A model generated the notes under the pieces. The model was not told where the DNA came from and did no database searches. It worked only from the letters and a program-made list of their open reading frames with translations. Source: Siphonodentalium dalli (lineage: Eukaryota; Mollusca; Scaphopoda; Gadilida; Siphonodentaliidae). Taken from it: a DNA stretch of 64,000 nt. This document shows positions 1 to 9,620 of this stretch, in pieces (positions within the stretch are counted from its first letter, which is position 1; every line of letters starts with the position of its first letter). Made by a program: the position numbers and the translations under genes. The stretch covers positions 116,198,754-116,262,753 of the forward strand of contig CP136061.1 of the NCBI GenBank assembly GCA_032622095.1, written 5' to 3'.

Positions 1-1208
1 TCCGTATACAAACTGTTTTTGTTGGTATATATATATTGCAGGCATCTGTTATTAATTGTGTCAATATGTTTGCAATTGTAGATACGTGTCGATCAGAACA
101 GATTTTTCTAAAGTCCCAGTTTAGGAAAATTATGTTCATGGCTGCATAGTCGGCTCGATCGTAGTACCAGACTTGTCTTTTGATCATTGATTGATTTGAT
201 ATTGGTAAATCGATGTCAAGAGTAATTGGGGGAATGGTATCGGATTCGGTCATCAAAAAATGAGCCAACAACTTCAGTTTTACCTATATACTCGTTATAA
301 TTTGTTAGGAAAAGATCAATGATAGATGATGACGTTTCGGTGAAATGAGTTGGAGAGGTCACTAGCTGGGAGAGACCACATCGTGAACAAATACCATTAA
401 TTTTACCATTGCTTCCATCTTTATAGTGTTCGTTAAAGTCACCTCCTATTATAGTATCGCTTAAGTCATTAATCGCTTTTTTAATGTTCAACTCAATGCA
501 GTCCCACAAGGAAACTGTTGCATTAGGGGGCCTATAGAAACATCCAAGTATCAAATTCCTGTTCTGAACTTTTATTTCAACCCAAAGTGATTCAAGACCA
601 GGTACGATTAGATCAGGGCGAATTTTATAGGGAATACAGTCACGTATATAAATACTAACACCACCACCACCTGTTGTATCACTAATTCTATCGTTTCTGA
701 ATGGTTCATGAAAACCTTGGAGGAGGATCTCATCATTTCCAATTGAGTCATCCAACCATGTTTCAGTAAACATACAAATGTCGAAATTTATTGATTCAGC
801 ATTGAGTATGGTCATTTTATTCCTAATACTCTGTGTGTTTAACTGTAATATTGAGCAGCGTTTTTGGGTCGGGACGGTATGAACAGGGCCTGGGTTTGGT
901 TCGATGTCACCACATAGTAACAACAGGAGCAGCAACAGTATACCAGATAGGCCGAATACGAACGTTGCAAGTTTAGTCTTAAATAAAATTGGATAACCTG
1001 AATGTTGGTATATATACTTATTGTTATGTATATGGTCTGTGTCTAGGTAGACACGATCAGTGATGTTCTTCAGAAATAAGCTCATCAGATGTGGAAAAAG
1101 ACACAATAGCATCAGAACAATACGCAAGATTTTGTCATCAGACATTCCATTTGAACGGAGAAAGAGAAAAATAATGAATGCTTCGGACGTAATCCGATCG
1201 AATCGCAT
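1..1208 (-). pseudogene. Non-LTR retrotransposon ORF, N-terminal part: 2A-like peptide plus APE endonuclease
   Basis: Read on the - strand from 1208. About 100 residues with hydrophobic stretches end in a 2A-like motif at residues 101-108. An AP-type endonuclease follows, with the expected signatures in order: QLNTQSIRNK, FTETW, GGDFNE and SSSIIDLFLTN. This enzyme nicks target DNA to prime reverse transcription in CR1/Jockey-type elements. The frame stops at 216, but the neighbouring frame stays open to position 1 and reads like the usual endonuclease-to-RT linker (WYYDRADY). A one-base change in the run of five G at 228-232 explains the break. The RT domain would lie beyond the window start. 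The start codon at 1208 is the first Met; translation could also begin at Met22. Family assignment is confident; clade is not. Confidence 0.85.
885..908 (-). other. 2A-like ribosome-skipping motif (DIEPNPGP)
   Basis: The eight residues match the D-x-E-x-N-P-G-P consensus exactly, preceded by Gly and a leucine-rich run. In known 2A peptides the ribosome releases the nascent chain between the final Gly and Pro. That would separate the hydrophobic N-terminal part from the endonuclease-RT polyprotein. 2A-like motifs are known in APE-type non-LTR elements of several invertebrates. Activity here is inferred. Confidence 0.8.
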
Positions 1209-2330
1209 CCTCCCCTGAGTCGCAGCGCTCTCGGTAGAAAATTGCCAATCCGAGCACGATATTGGTTGATATCAGCCATTATCCCATTCAGTAAATTTCA
1301 AAATATACAAGTTGCTCGGAGATTGGCAGCAATGGGTCAGATTTGTGATGGTTGACAAAAACTGGTGAACGGTGGGATAATTGGGTGTTCCATAGTTGTT
1401 AGATGAAAAGAAGAAGAAGAAGATACAAAGTGTCGAAGGTAGTAAAAAAAGCACCATTTTATGTCCCATGATTTTGAAAGGACAAATCACCTGCACTCAT
1501 GATCGATGGATATAAGAATTATTTATTTGTTCAGTGCTCCCACATATCGCATGTCTTTGGAACGATAGGGAAATAAGAATGTCAATTCAGAAAGGGATGA
1601 ATAGGATATTACGATATAAGTTTTCAATTTGATCTTGTACTAAAATATAATCATGAGCTAGTCCCAACGAATAATCAATATACGTAAGTTGCGGAATTTC
1701 TTCGAAAAGCTTTAATTTGGAGTAGTTGAGGGGGGGGGGGGGGGGTGAACAGCATTTCTATATACCGGCACATTAGTGTTAACGAAAACAAAAGCATAAT
1801 AATATAATATATTATATACAAACAAGGCCTGGAAAAATAACTTAAATCGACCGTAAGGAGTCAGTGATGCATTGTCACTAAAGTCTCGGACAGTTTACAA
1901 AGGTCACCCCAACAGACGGACATGCATTGCAGCATCAAAGTGCTGAAGAAAATAACATGACGCAAATTTGTAATGAGATCTTGCATGTACCAGTGTGATC
2001 GTGGGGTAGTAGTCCGATGAGTACTCGATATTCGTATATGTTGCGAGATTTCTTTGAGATAAAAATCATCATGACCAGGGTCAATCTAAAAAGGGAATAA
2101 GAATGTCACCAGCTGAAATAGTTGAGAGAATGTGAGCGACATTTTGCACCATTGACTCACCGGTACATGAATATAAATGAAAACAACAGGCATATTAATA
2201 CTAATATATACACATGGTCTGAACAAAACAAAAAAACATAACCTCAATTTAACCATATATATATTGAGTCAAGCGATGCATTGTCATACAAGACTCGGAT
2301 TATAAAGATACACAAAAATGTAGAAGTCAC
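1209..2330. other. Non-coding stretch, no gene seen
   Basis: The 5' flank of the retrotransposon fragment, then AT-rich DNA. The short open frames have no recognisable domain. A run of 16 G lies at 1730-1745. Confidence 0.6.
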
Positions 2331-3135
2331 AAGCAGAAAACTGTGACAACAAAGTGTCATAGTCACAAGCAGAAATTGTGACAAAGAAACAGGACGGATT
2401 TGAATGCCAAATAAAGTTAAAATCGGTCACACACAAGACGGACAAACGCAAAATTACAGCATAAGTTCAATTTCATTTTTTCGCGAGTCCGGCACTAGGG
2501 GTTAAAGGTACTCAACCCGATAAAACTCCTCTCAATTACTATTTCAATGGCTTCGGGGGTCAAAAATATTTGATTCGAGTCGAGGAAGTCACCCACCAAA
2601 GCTCAGATTTGTTAGATATCGATTTTATAAATCTATTATTTTTCATTATCGGGAATACTATCTGGCCCAGAACTCAATCAAAATTGCGTTAAAATTACCA
2701 CTTGATTATAGAGTTATCCATCCTTGTCTGTTTGAATAGATTTGAGGTACACATCCAGAGCAGATTACGGCAGTTATTGGTACTCATCTCGAGAACATAA
2801 CAAATTTGAAAAATCAATATCTAATAACTCTGAGCTTTGTTTGATGGGTTCCTCGACTCGAATCAAATATTTTTTACCCCCAAAGCCAAAGAAATAGTAA
2901 TATAGGACCCTCTGATCGGATTGTTGTTGTTGGAATCTGTTGAGATGGGGACCCTCTTTACGGGTTGAGTACCTTTAATCTTAGAGATATACTCAAAATG
3001 TCATAGTCACAGGCAGAAAAACGTGTCAACATTTAGGAATAAGACGGTTTGTATGCCAAATACGTCAAGATAGGTCACACAAACAGACAGACAGACGAGA
3101 AATTACAGCATAATTTCAATTTCGTTTTTCCGCGA
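2331..3135. repeat. Diverged direct repeat pair flanking a MITE
   Basis: Positions 2331-2485 and 2998-3135 share a diverged sequence: a 'catagtcacaagcagaaa' start, a 'tttgaatgcc/tttgtatgcc' middle and an 'attacagcata' end. They sit either side of the TTAA-flanked element at 2506-2974. The pair looks like an older local duplication, with the MITE inserted between or within it. Confidence 0.5.
2506..2974 (+). mobile_element. TTAA-flanked fold-back MITE, family A, copy 1
   Basis: Termini AGGTACTCAACCCG and CGGGTTGAGTACCT are inverted, and TTAA flanks both ends (2502-2505 and 2975-2978). Internal blocks are also inverted, for example TTTGATTCGAGTCGAGGAA on the left and its complement near 2852, so the whole 469 bp can fold back. 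No coding capacity. Other copies: 45240-45708, 48316-48794, 56996-57464 and 60663-61135, with a fragment near 14608. TTAA targets are typical of piggyBac-type transposases, but the ends are not classic piggyBac, so the superfamily stays open. Confidence 0.85.
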
Positions 3136-3654
3136 ATACAGTGAGACGCGAGAGATAACACGTACAGTATACTAATCAACACAAGGGGGTTAACATTAGA
3201 AATATACTCACAAAGTACCTTAATTTAGTTTTACAAGCTGGACATGTATAGTTGTTTGTAACGTACAACTGCCGAAACCACTGTTCATATGAGATGACCC
3301 AAATATCGTAACACAAACAAACCGCGTGGCGACTCATGCGACGCTGCGGTCACGCAATATTTCGCTTATTTGGGAAGCAATGAATCCAATGATTAGATAA
3401 TAAACACCCGCTACAACCAGGTCAGTCACTATACGTGAATGACACGACGATGTCCAAAACGTGGTTCTCGTGATATTGGCAGTGTTTGTCTGGTGTTTGC
3501 GACCAAATGTACATGGGCAAATATATATAATGAAATGATCACACTACATATTTGGGTCACCAGTGCACACTTATAGGAATGGATACATGACTACGCCAGC
3601 TATACGAAGTTCAACAGGTAGCATATAATTGCGTTCGAATATGTTTTGTGATGA
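3136..3654. other. Non-coding stretch, nothing recognised
   Basis: No open frame of note, no repeat shared with the rest of the window, and no RNA gene signature that I can see. Confidence 0.5.
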
Positions 3655-4814
3655 TTAGGCGGTACGCCTACCGCGGATTTTATGTGATTTTATTGAATTC
3701 GATAAACTATTCCATGCTCGTGTAGCCGAAGGCAGAAAAGTATTCATGTAAATGTCTCTGTTGCTGCCAGGCGGGTGGATACTAACATGCCTAAAATTGT
3801 AACCAGATGAAGTGGAATCGGGAGGAATAATGTTTGATAGATAAGACGGAGCTTGGTTACTAGTCATTTTGAAAAATTGAATCATTTTCTGTTTTGTTCT
3901 ACGTGCCGCAATTGTTTCCCAGCCGGTTTCTAATAGTAAGTTGCGATCGCTGGTACTTCTCGTGGCCCCAGTGACAATTCGTGCCATTTCATACTGAATA
4001 TCTTCGATATAATCGCTCATATATTTTGGTATGTTATCCCATACTGGTGATGCATATTCAAGAGTGGGTCTAACAAAAGCAAGATATATATTTTCAAGGG
4101 TCTTTCTGCTCAGTCTGAATTTGTGCTTCCTAATCATATTTACCTTTTTCCATGCCCTATCGGTTATGTTACTTATGTGAGTTTCCCATGAACCGATGTT
4201 GTCAAAAGTGAGACCAAGATGTTTGTGATTTTCTACTTCAGTTACGTGAGAATCAGCCATGATTAGGGGTGGGTGAACTATATTTGTAGATTTCTTTGAT
4301 ATCATCAAAGCTTCAGTTTTGAGGGGATTAAATTTTACAAGCCATTTTTTGACCAATCGACAACAGTGGCAATGTCTCTATTAATTATTTCAGCTGCTAA
4401 AACAGGGTTCTCGACACATAAATATATTGATGTATCATCAGCAAATAGACGTATGTTGCACGTGATGTTTTCAGTTATGTCGTTAATGTAAATCAGGAAT
4501 AACAGTGGGCCTAATATTTAGCCTTGAGGCACACCTGCGGAAACATTTTGCCACTCAGAACTAGTATTATCAACTATAACTCTCTGTTGACGACATTCAA
4601 GATAAGATGAAATTAGTTTACCCTTTATTCCAAGTTTCTTAAGTTTAAACAGGAGACCTTTGTGCCAAACCTTGTCAAAGGCTTTGCTTATATCACAAAA
4701 AATACATCGAATTTCTTTACCTTCGTCCAGAGACCACTTGTGATGTACTGTCACTGCTGTGTGATTGAAATTTTCAACAGTACATTTGTTTAACAGTAAT
4801 TGCCATGTTCGCAT
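3655..4814 (-). pseudogene. Non-LTR retrotransposon reverse transcriptase fragment, broken
   Basis: On the - strand, 4814-4518 encodes the fingers/palm part of an RT (CDISKAFDKVWHKGL, then AGVPQG). The expected Ser codon after PQG is TAA. Beyond it the same frame continues as ILGPLLFLIYINDI and then the catalytic FADD motif near 4435-4446. At the run of six A near 4346 the frame shifts by one, and the thumb region follows (KKWLVKFNPLKTEALM). The fragment ends near 3655, inside the conserved FLPSATRAWNSLS region, so both ends are truncated. One nonsense codon and one frameshift make it a dead copy. Its order relative to the endonuclease at 1-1208 shows they are not one insertion. Confidence 0.85.
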
Positions 4815-4955
4815 TGGTTTAGGACATTTGGACTAATTTGGTGTCAAATAGGGTGTGACAAATTATTTTTACTAACTGTTAGAAGCAAACACCCTTATTG
4901 TTAGAAAATTCCCAAAAATATAGCTCAATTGAGCCTAAAATTTGACTGATATGAA
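4737..4955. repeat. Retrotransposon/flank junction segment, copy 1 of 2
   Basis: About 220 bp, from inside the RT fragment across its truncated 5' end into unrelated DNA, recurs at 14167-14385 with few differences. The chimeric junction therefore existed before the duplication. Confidence 0.75.
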
Positions 4956-6425
4956 TAGTTTAGTCCCTCATAGCCTCAAAAAGATCTTCGTTTGGATCTT
5001 TGAGGGTGTTCTCGGCCACTGCCCACTGTTTCTGCTCTGAATCTTCTAGCCTCGGCCAAACGGGGGGATTGTCAAGTGAACATGGACGATAATGAAATCC
5101 TCGCCGTCAGGGAATTGGCTATCCCATGATCCCCTCCCTCTACGGCTTGCCATTGAAACAACAACGCCAAGTGATGCGAGAGGTTGTTTATGCTGTCGGC
5201 TCATTAAACTAGGTGTGTGTTTTGACAACTCTCGTATCCAGACCACGTGCCATTTGCATGCGAAAATTAATTCAGAAAGCCTATTATATTCGGCCAGCAT
5301 ATTACTTTGTCGGGAGGGATATCCTTCTGGCGGTGGATGCAGACCCAAGCGGATTTTTCGCTTTTGTCGGCAAACTTGAAGGTCTTGTGTAATGTGTTTT
5401 TAACGGGTTTCTTAATCATAAGTGGTATAAATATGTAGGTAAAAACCGTTAACCATCATTATCTGATTAGTTTCCAAACGCTGAACACTGTTCACTGGAT
5501 TTAGTTCTTCGACACAAAAACGTAAGTTGCCAACGTTTCTTTCAATGACGCAGATGTCGATTGAGCCGGAATACATTTCAATTTGTTGACGGGATCGGAA
5601 CCATTTAATTCTAGAATATTCATGATCAGAATTCCATCACATTTGTTGCGGGCATAATCGTGTCGAACATAGTATTTACCCCACTCTGAACTTCGTCATA
5701 GATCATACGCTTGCGATCCTTTAAATTAAAACAGATCCCATATCAGTATGCCGCATTTTATTGATCAATAGACTACCAAAAAAAACATTGACATAAGAAA
5801 ATCGAACTTCCTCTTCGAGGGAACAAACAATTACAACTTTGAACATAAAAAAATTAGCCAAAATGAAAAGTGGGGCATAAAATACAACAAACAATTTTGA
5901 CAACTAACACTTGTATTACAATAAAACTCAAGTCTATTAAAATGCGATCACTTCGCCACCCCCCCCCCCGCATTCTTGACATCACGGGGGAATTGGGTTA
6001 CAAATAAACAATATTTATTTCTGTTACAAGATAAAGAATATATATATAATTAACATTGGGAAGTATTGATTTGCAAGCCTTTTTTCGGATTTTTTTTCGG
6101 TTAGCTCATTTGTCGTTTGTTTGTTCTTATTGTTCTTGCATACTCTTTTTGTTGTCATCATAACTTGGTTTTTCTGTTAATTTAATTAAATAAAAAAAAA
6201 AATCTTAATTAATACATGCAAGTATGTAAACAATATTCATTATTTTTCTTTGAATACCATCACATATACATGTAGACATGGATTAATGAAAAGGCGATCG
6301 TTCAACAACTATAACTTTTGTATACGTCTTCTCCCCTCTGATTGTAAACAATACACGTACTTGTTTATTTATTGTTAAAATTGCTCCACTTTGGAATTGA
6401 AATATATATTTGTTTGTGTAACTGG
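4956..6425. other. Non-coding stretch, no gene seen
   Basis: AT-rich with short homopolymer runs (a C run near 5960). Short open frames on both strands around 5046-5379 have no recognisable domain and no repeat partner. I see no promoter or RNA gene. Confidence 0.5.
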
Positions 6426-6722
6426 TGTAAACAATATTTAATTTCGAACAGAACATGTAATACATACAAACAAATTGACATAAGTAATAATAAAATTCAA
6501 AACGGGGATTAGACAACAAGCCTAAAAGGCTTTTATCAAGTCTTTTCCTCGGAGTAGGAAGTTTACCCTTGGTATCAGGGTAGATACCATATAGGGTAAA
6601 TTTAGCAGACGGGGATAACATGTTAGATCCGAAAAAATATTGTTCAAGGAGGGGGTAACTAGTTTATTGCAATAAGTATAAGCAATGAGCCAGACAACAG
6701 GAGGTGCAGTCCGACTCAACAA
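6426..6722 (-). mobile_element. 3' tail of a non-LTR retrotransposon
   Basis: This segment recurs at 23756-24010. Read on the - strand it contains 'aaaagccttttaggcttgttgtct' and ends near 'aatattgtttacacc'. The retrotransposon tails at 9274-9905 and 35264-35560 have the same kind of ending. The short open frames here are not genes. Confidence 0.6.
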
Positions 6723-7237
6723 AATATAAATTACAACTGAAGAAAATTCACGTGATTAACAAAACAAAATAAGTGCAAGCGCTGATGATGTAAAGTTGAT
6801 TCAGGAGTCCTTGGGGTGTTAAGAAGCTAGCTATTCAGTAACTTTACGAAATTAATCGATTAAAGGCTATGTGCATCGGTTAGGGTAATTGACCAAATAT
6901 ACCTTTAAAACACTGGAATATGTATATAGAATTATGCTTGCTATAACATTAACTACCAAGAAGTTATTATTAATATTTCAATACGTAAATATACCAATTT
7001 CAGCATATGGAGCGCGATAGTTATGCATTTTTAAATCTTGATGTTGCTTCAACATAGATATGAACTGCTTTTACTATTTCTGAATTTATGGTGATGCTCA
7101 ATCTCCAAAGAGTATCAGGTGTGTTTTGTTATCAACATCCAGTAATCCCAATGCGTTCAAATTTCTCCAGTACATGTAATGCACTATGCACAGTACATAA
7201 AATAATAATGCGTGTCTTCATATATGTTAAGATGGAC
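6723..7237. other. Non-coding stretch, nothing recognised
   Basis: AT-rich DNA upstream of Hbx1. No TATA box comparable to those of Hbx2-Hbx6 is visible, so the Hbx1 promoter was not located. Confidence 0.45.
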
Positions 7238-7541
7238 TAACGGTATCCACCCGTTTAACCCAGTCAAAGCGTTTGTAGTACGAATGATAACTTGAAAACA
7301 AAGATACAGACTTTTATGAAACTTGGTATGTGGTCTCCATAGGCGAAAGTCCCGGTCAAGTTCGAATTTGGGTCTGGTCTGACCATTGCTGATGGAGTTA
7401 TGCCCCTTTAATTAGCTGACTATTCTGTCGTCTGTATGAAATCTCAAGCTATTATCCCATAGCTTTCAAATTTAGTGTGTTGATTACCACATAGAAACGC
7501 TGGTTAAGTTAGAAATTGGGTTTGGTCCGACCATTCTGAAA
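7238..7541 (+). repeat. Direct repeat left of Hbx1 exon 1
   Basis: About 300 bp ('ttttatgaaacttggtatgt', 'gtctggtctgaccattgctg', 'atgaaatctcaagctatta') recurs at 7917-8222. The two copies bracket the first coding exon of Hbx1. Similarity resumes between about 7755-7875 and 8337-8460, so the original duplicated block was probably 600-700 bp. Confidence 0.7.
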
Positions 7542-7633
7542 TATAAATTCAAACCGTAAGGTATATACTATCTAATTTCTCAACATACCTTCTGTCGATA
7601 ACTGTGTTACCTTCCTTATTCCAGATTCTTACA

Positions 7634-9589
7634 ATGAAGCCAAAGACACCCACGCCACCGAAAGACGTTCTCAGACAACCAAAGGACAGAGCACGAACGA
7701 AATATTCTCCAAAGCAGGTAATATATATTCTCCGAAGTATCTTCTTTTTCCAACGCACCGAATCAAATACCAACAGGGTAATTACTCTCGCATACGGCAA
7801 CACACGCGATTTAGCCCACATACGTGTGAGGTTATACAGCAGGGAACGTTTTTCGGTCTTCATCGTCATAAATACTGGACAAAATCACCACTGGACCCAT
7901 CTTATTATATAAACTAACAGTGTCCATCCGTTTAGCCCATCCTAAGCGTTTGTTTTCTGAATGATAACTTGAAAACAAATATGCAAAATTTTATGAAACT
8001 TGGTATGTGGTCTTCATTGGCGAAAGTCATTGGGTCTGGTCTGACCATTGCTGAAGGAGTTATGCCCGTTTAACTAACTGATTATTTTGTTGTCCGTATG
8101 AAATCTCAAGCTATTATTATCCCATAGATTTCAAATTTAGTATATTGATTATCACATGGAAATACAGGTTATGTTAGAAATAGGGTTTGGCCCGACCATT
8201 TCTAACGAAGTTATTCCCCTTTTCGATTGTTCTCAGAATCAATTTCTAAAAAAAAAAAAGACACTGGCCAAAACATTTGTCTCGTATTATAGCTTTATTA
8301 TCTCTCAATTAATTAAAAGATGTTATTTATCTCCGATGTACCGAATCGAAGTAATTGATCTCGTATGTGGGATAGCAACAGGCAACACACAACTGCGATA
8401 TTGTCCATACGCATGTGAGGTTATACTTCAGGGAATCGTTTTTGCCTCTGTCGTCCTAATCATAATATTCTCATGTAAATACTTTAGGTCAGTGGGGGAC
8501 CTAGATCTTTCTGAAAATGACAGACACACTATATCCAGACTTGATACACTGCATTACATCCTATTTCCTTCTTTACAGCTGAACGCTCTCGATAATGTAT
8601 TCCTACAGTGCCAGTATCCGGACACAGACATGCTGGAGAAGTTATCACAAACATTGGCCGTGTCCATAGAGAAGGTCTCGGTAAGACGCACACATTAAAT
8701 CATATACTTACTTAGCTTTACACGAACCACTCCATGACGGGAGCTGCGCTGGTGCAGCATTATTTATATAACTTCAGATTTGAACATATAAGACTACCCT
8801 CGAATATTAATTATGACTATTATATGGATTCTTTCTTACCATCTGCAATTACCGAATGGAACAAACTGTCAGAAACTACAAAGAGCAGCAGTACAATCGA
8901 AGACTTCAAAAAGGAACTGAACAGTGACAATATACGTCCACCTGCCTATTTTTATCATAGTAAATGTCGTAAATCTCATATCCTCCATACCCGGTTAAGA
9001 TTGAACTGCAGCCACCTAAGTGGTGACCTGACAGATAACCATGTAACAATTTCCCCCTTCTGTCTATGTGGGGAATTTGAGACAACTTACCACTATCTCT
9101 TTGAATGTACATTTTATCAAGAGCCCAGAAGAGAACTATATGACTCCCTACCAAATGTTGCCTTATCTGAGAATACACTAATGCGGGGGTCAAGAGAGCT
9201 TAGTCTTCGCGAAAACAAACAAATATTTAATGCAGTACAGACATATATTATGAGAACAAAAAGATTTCCATGATCTGCATTGGTAACAAATTGCTTTGGA
9301 TTCCGGCCGCGCTATGCGGCAGCACGATGTTCCCCATTATATATGTAGTACTAAATGTCTTCCGATAACGATTATTTTGTAAGTTACTTACTTGTCACTA
9401 TCCTGTATATACGTGAACTGATTCTACATGAAGAATACAGCAATATTCGCAGTGAACCCCATTGAAATAGGAATTGGCCATTGCGATTGACCCCCTCCCA
9501 TGAAGCCTGACGCATGCATATTACTACGAGCATAATTTTCATCACGCAGCAAATAAATTATTGAAAACTCTGTCCCCTCTACTTTCTCA

Positions 9590-9620
<31 letters not shown>

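Noticed and set aside
5046-5379. Overlapping frames of about 95-100 codons on both strands
   Set aside because: No domain, no conservation within the window, no promoter or splice support.
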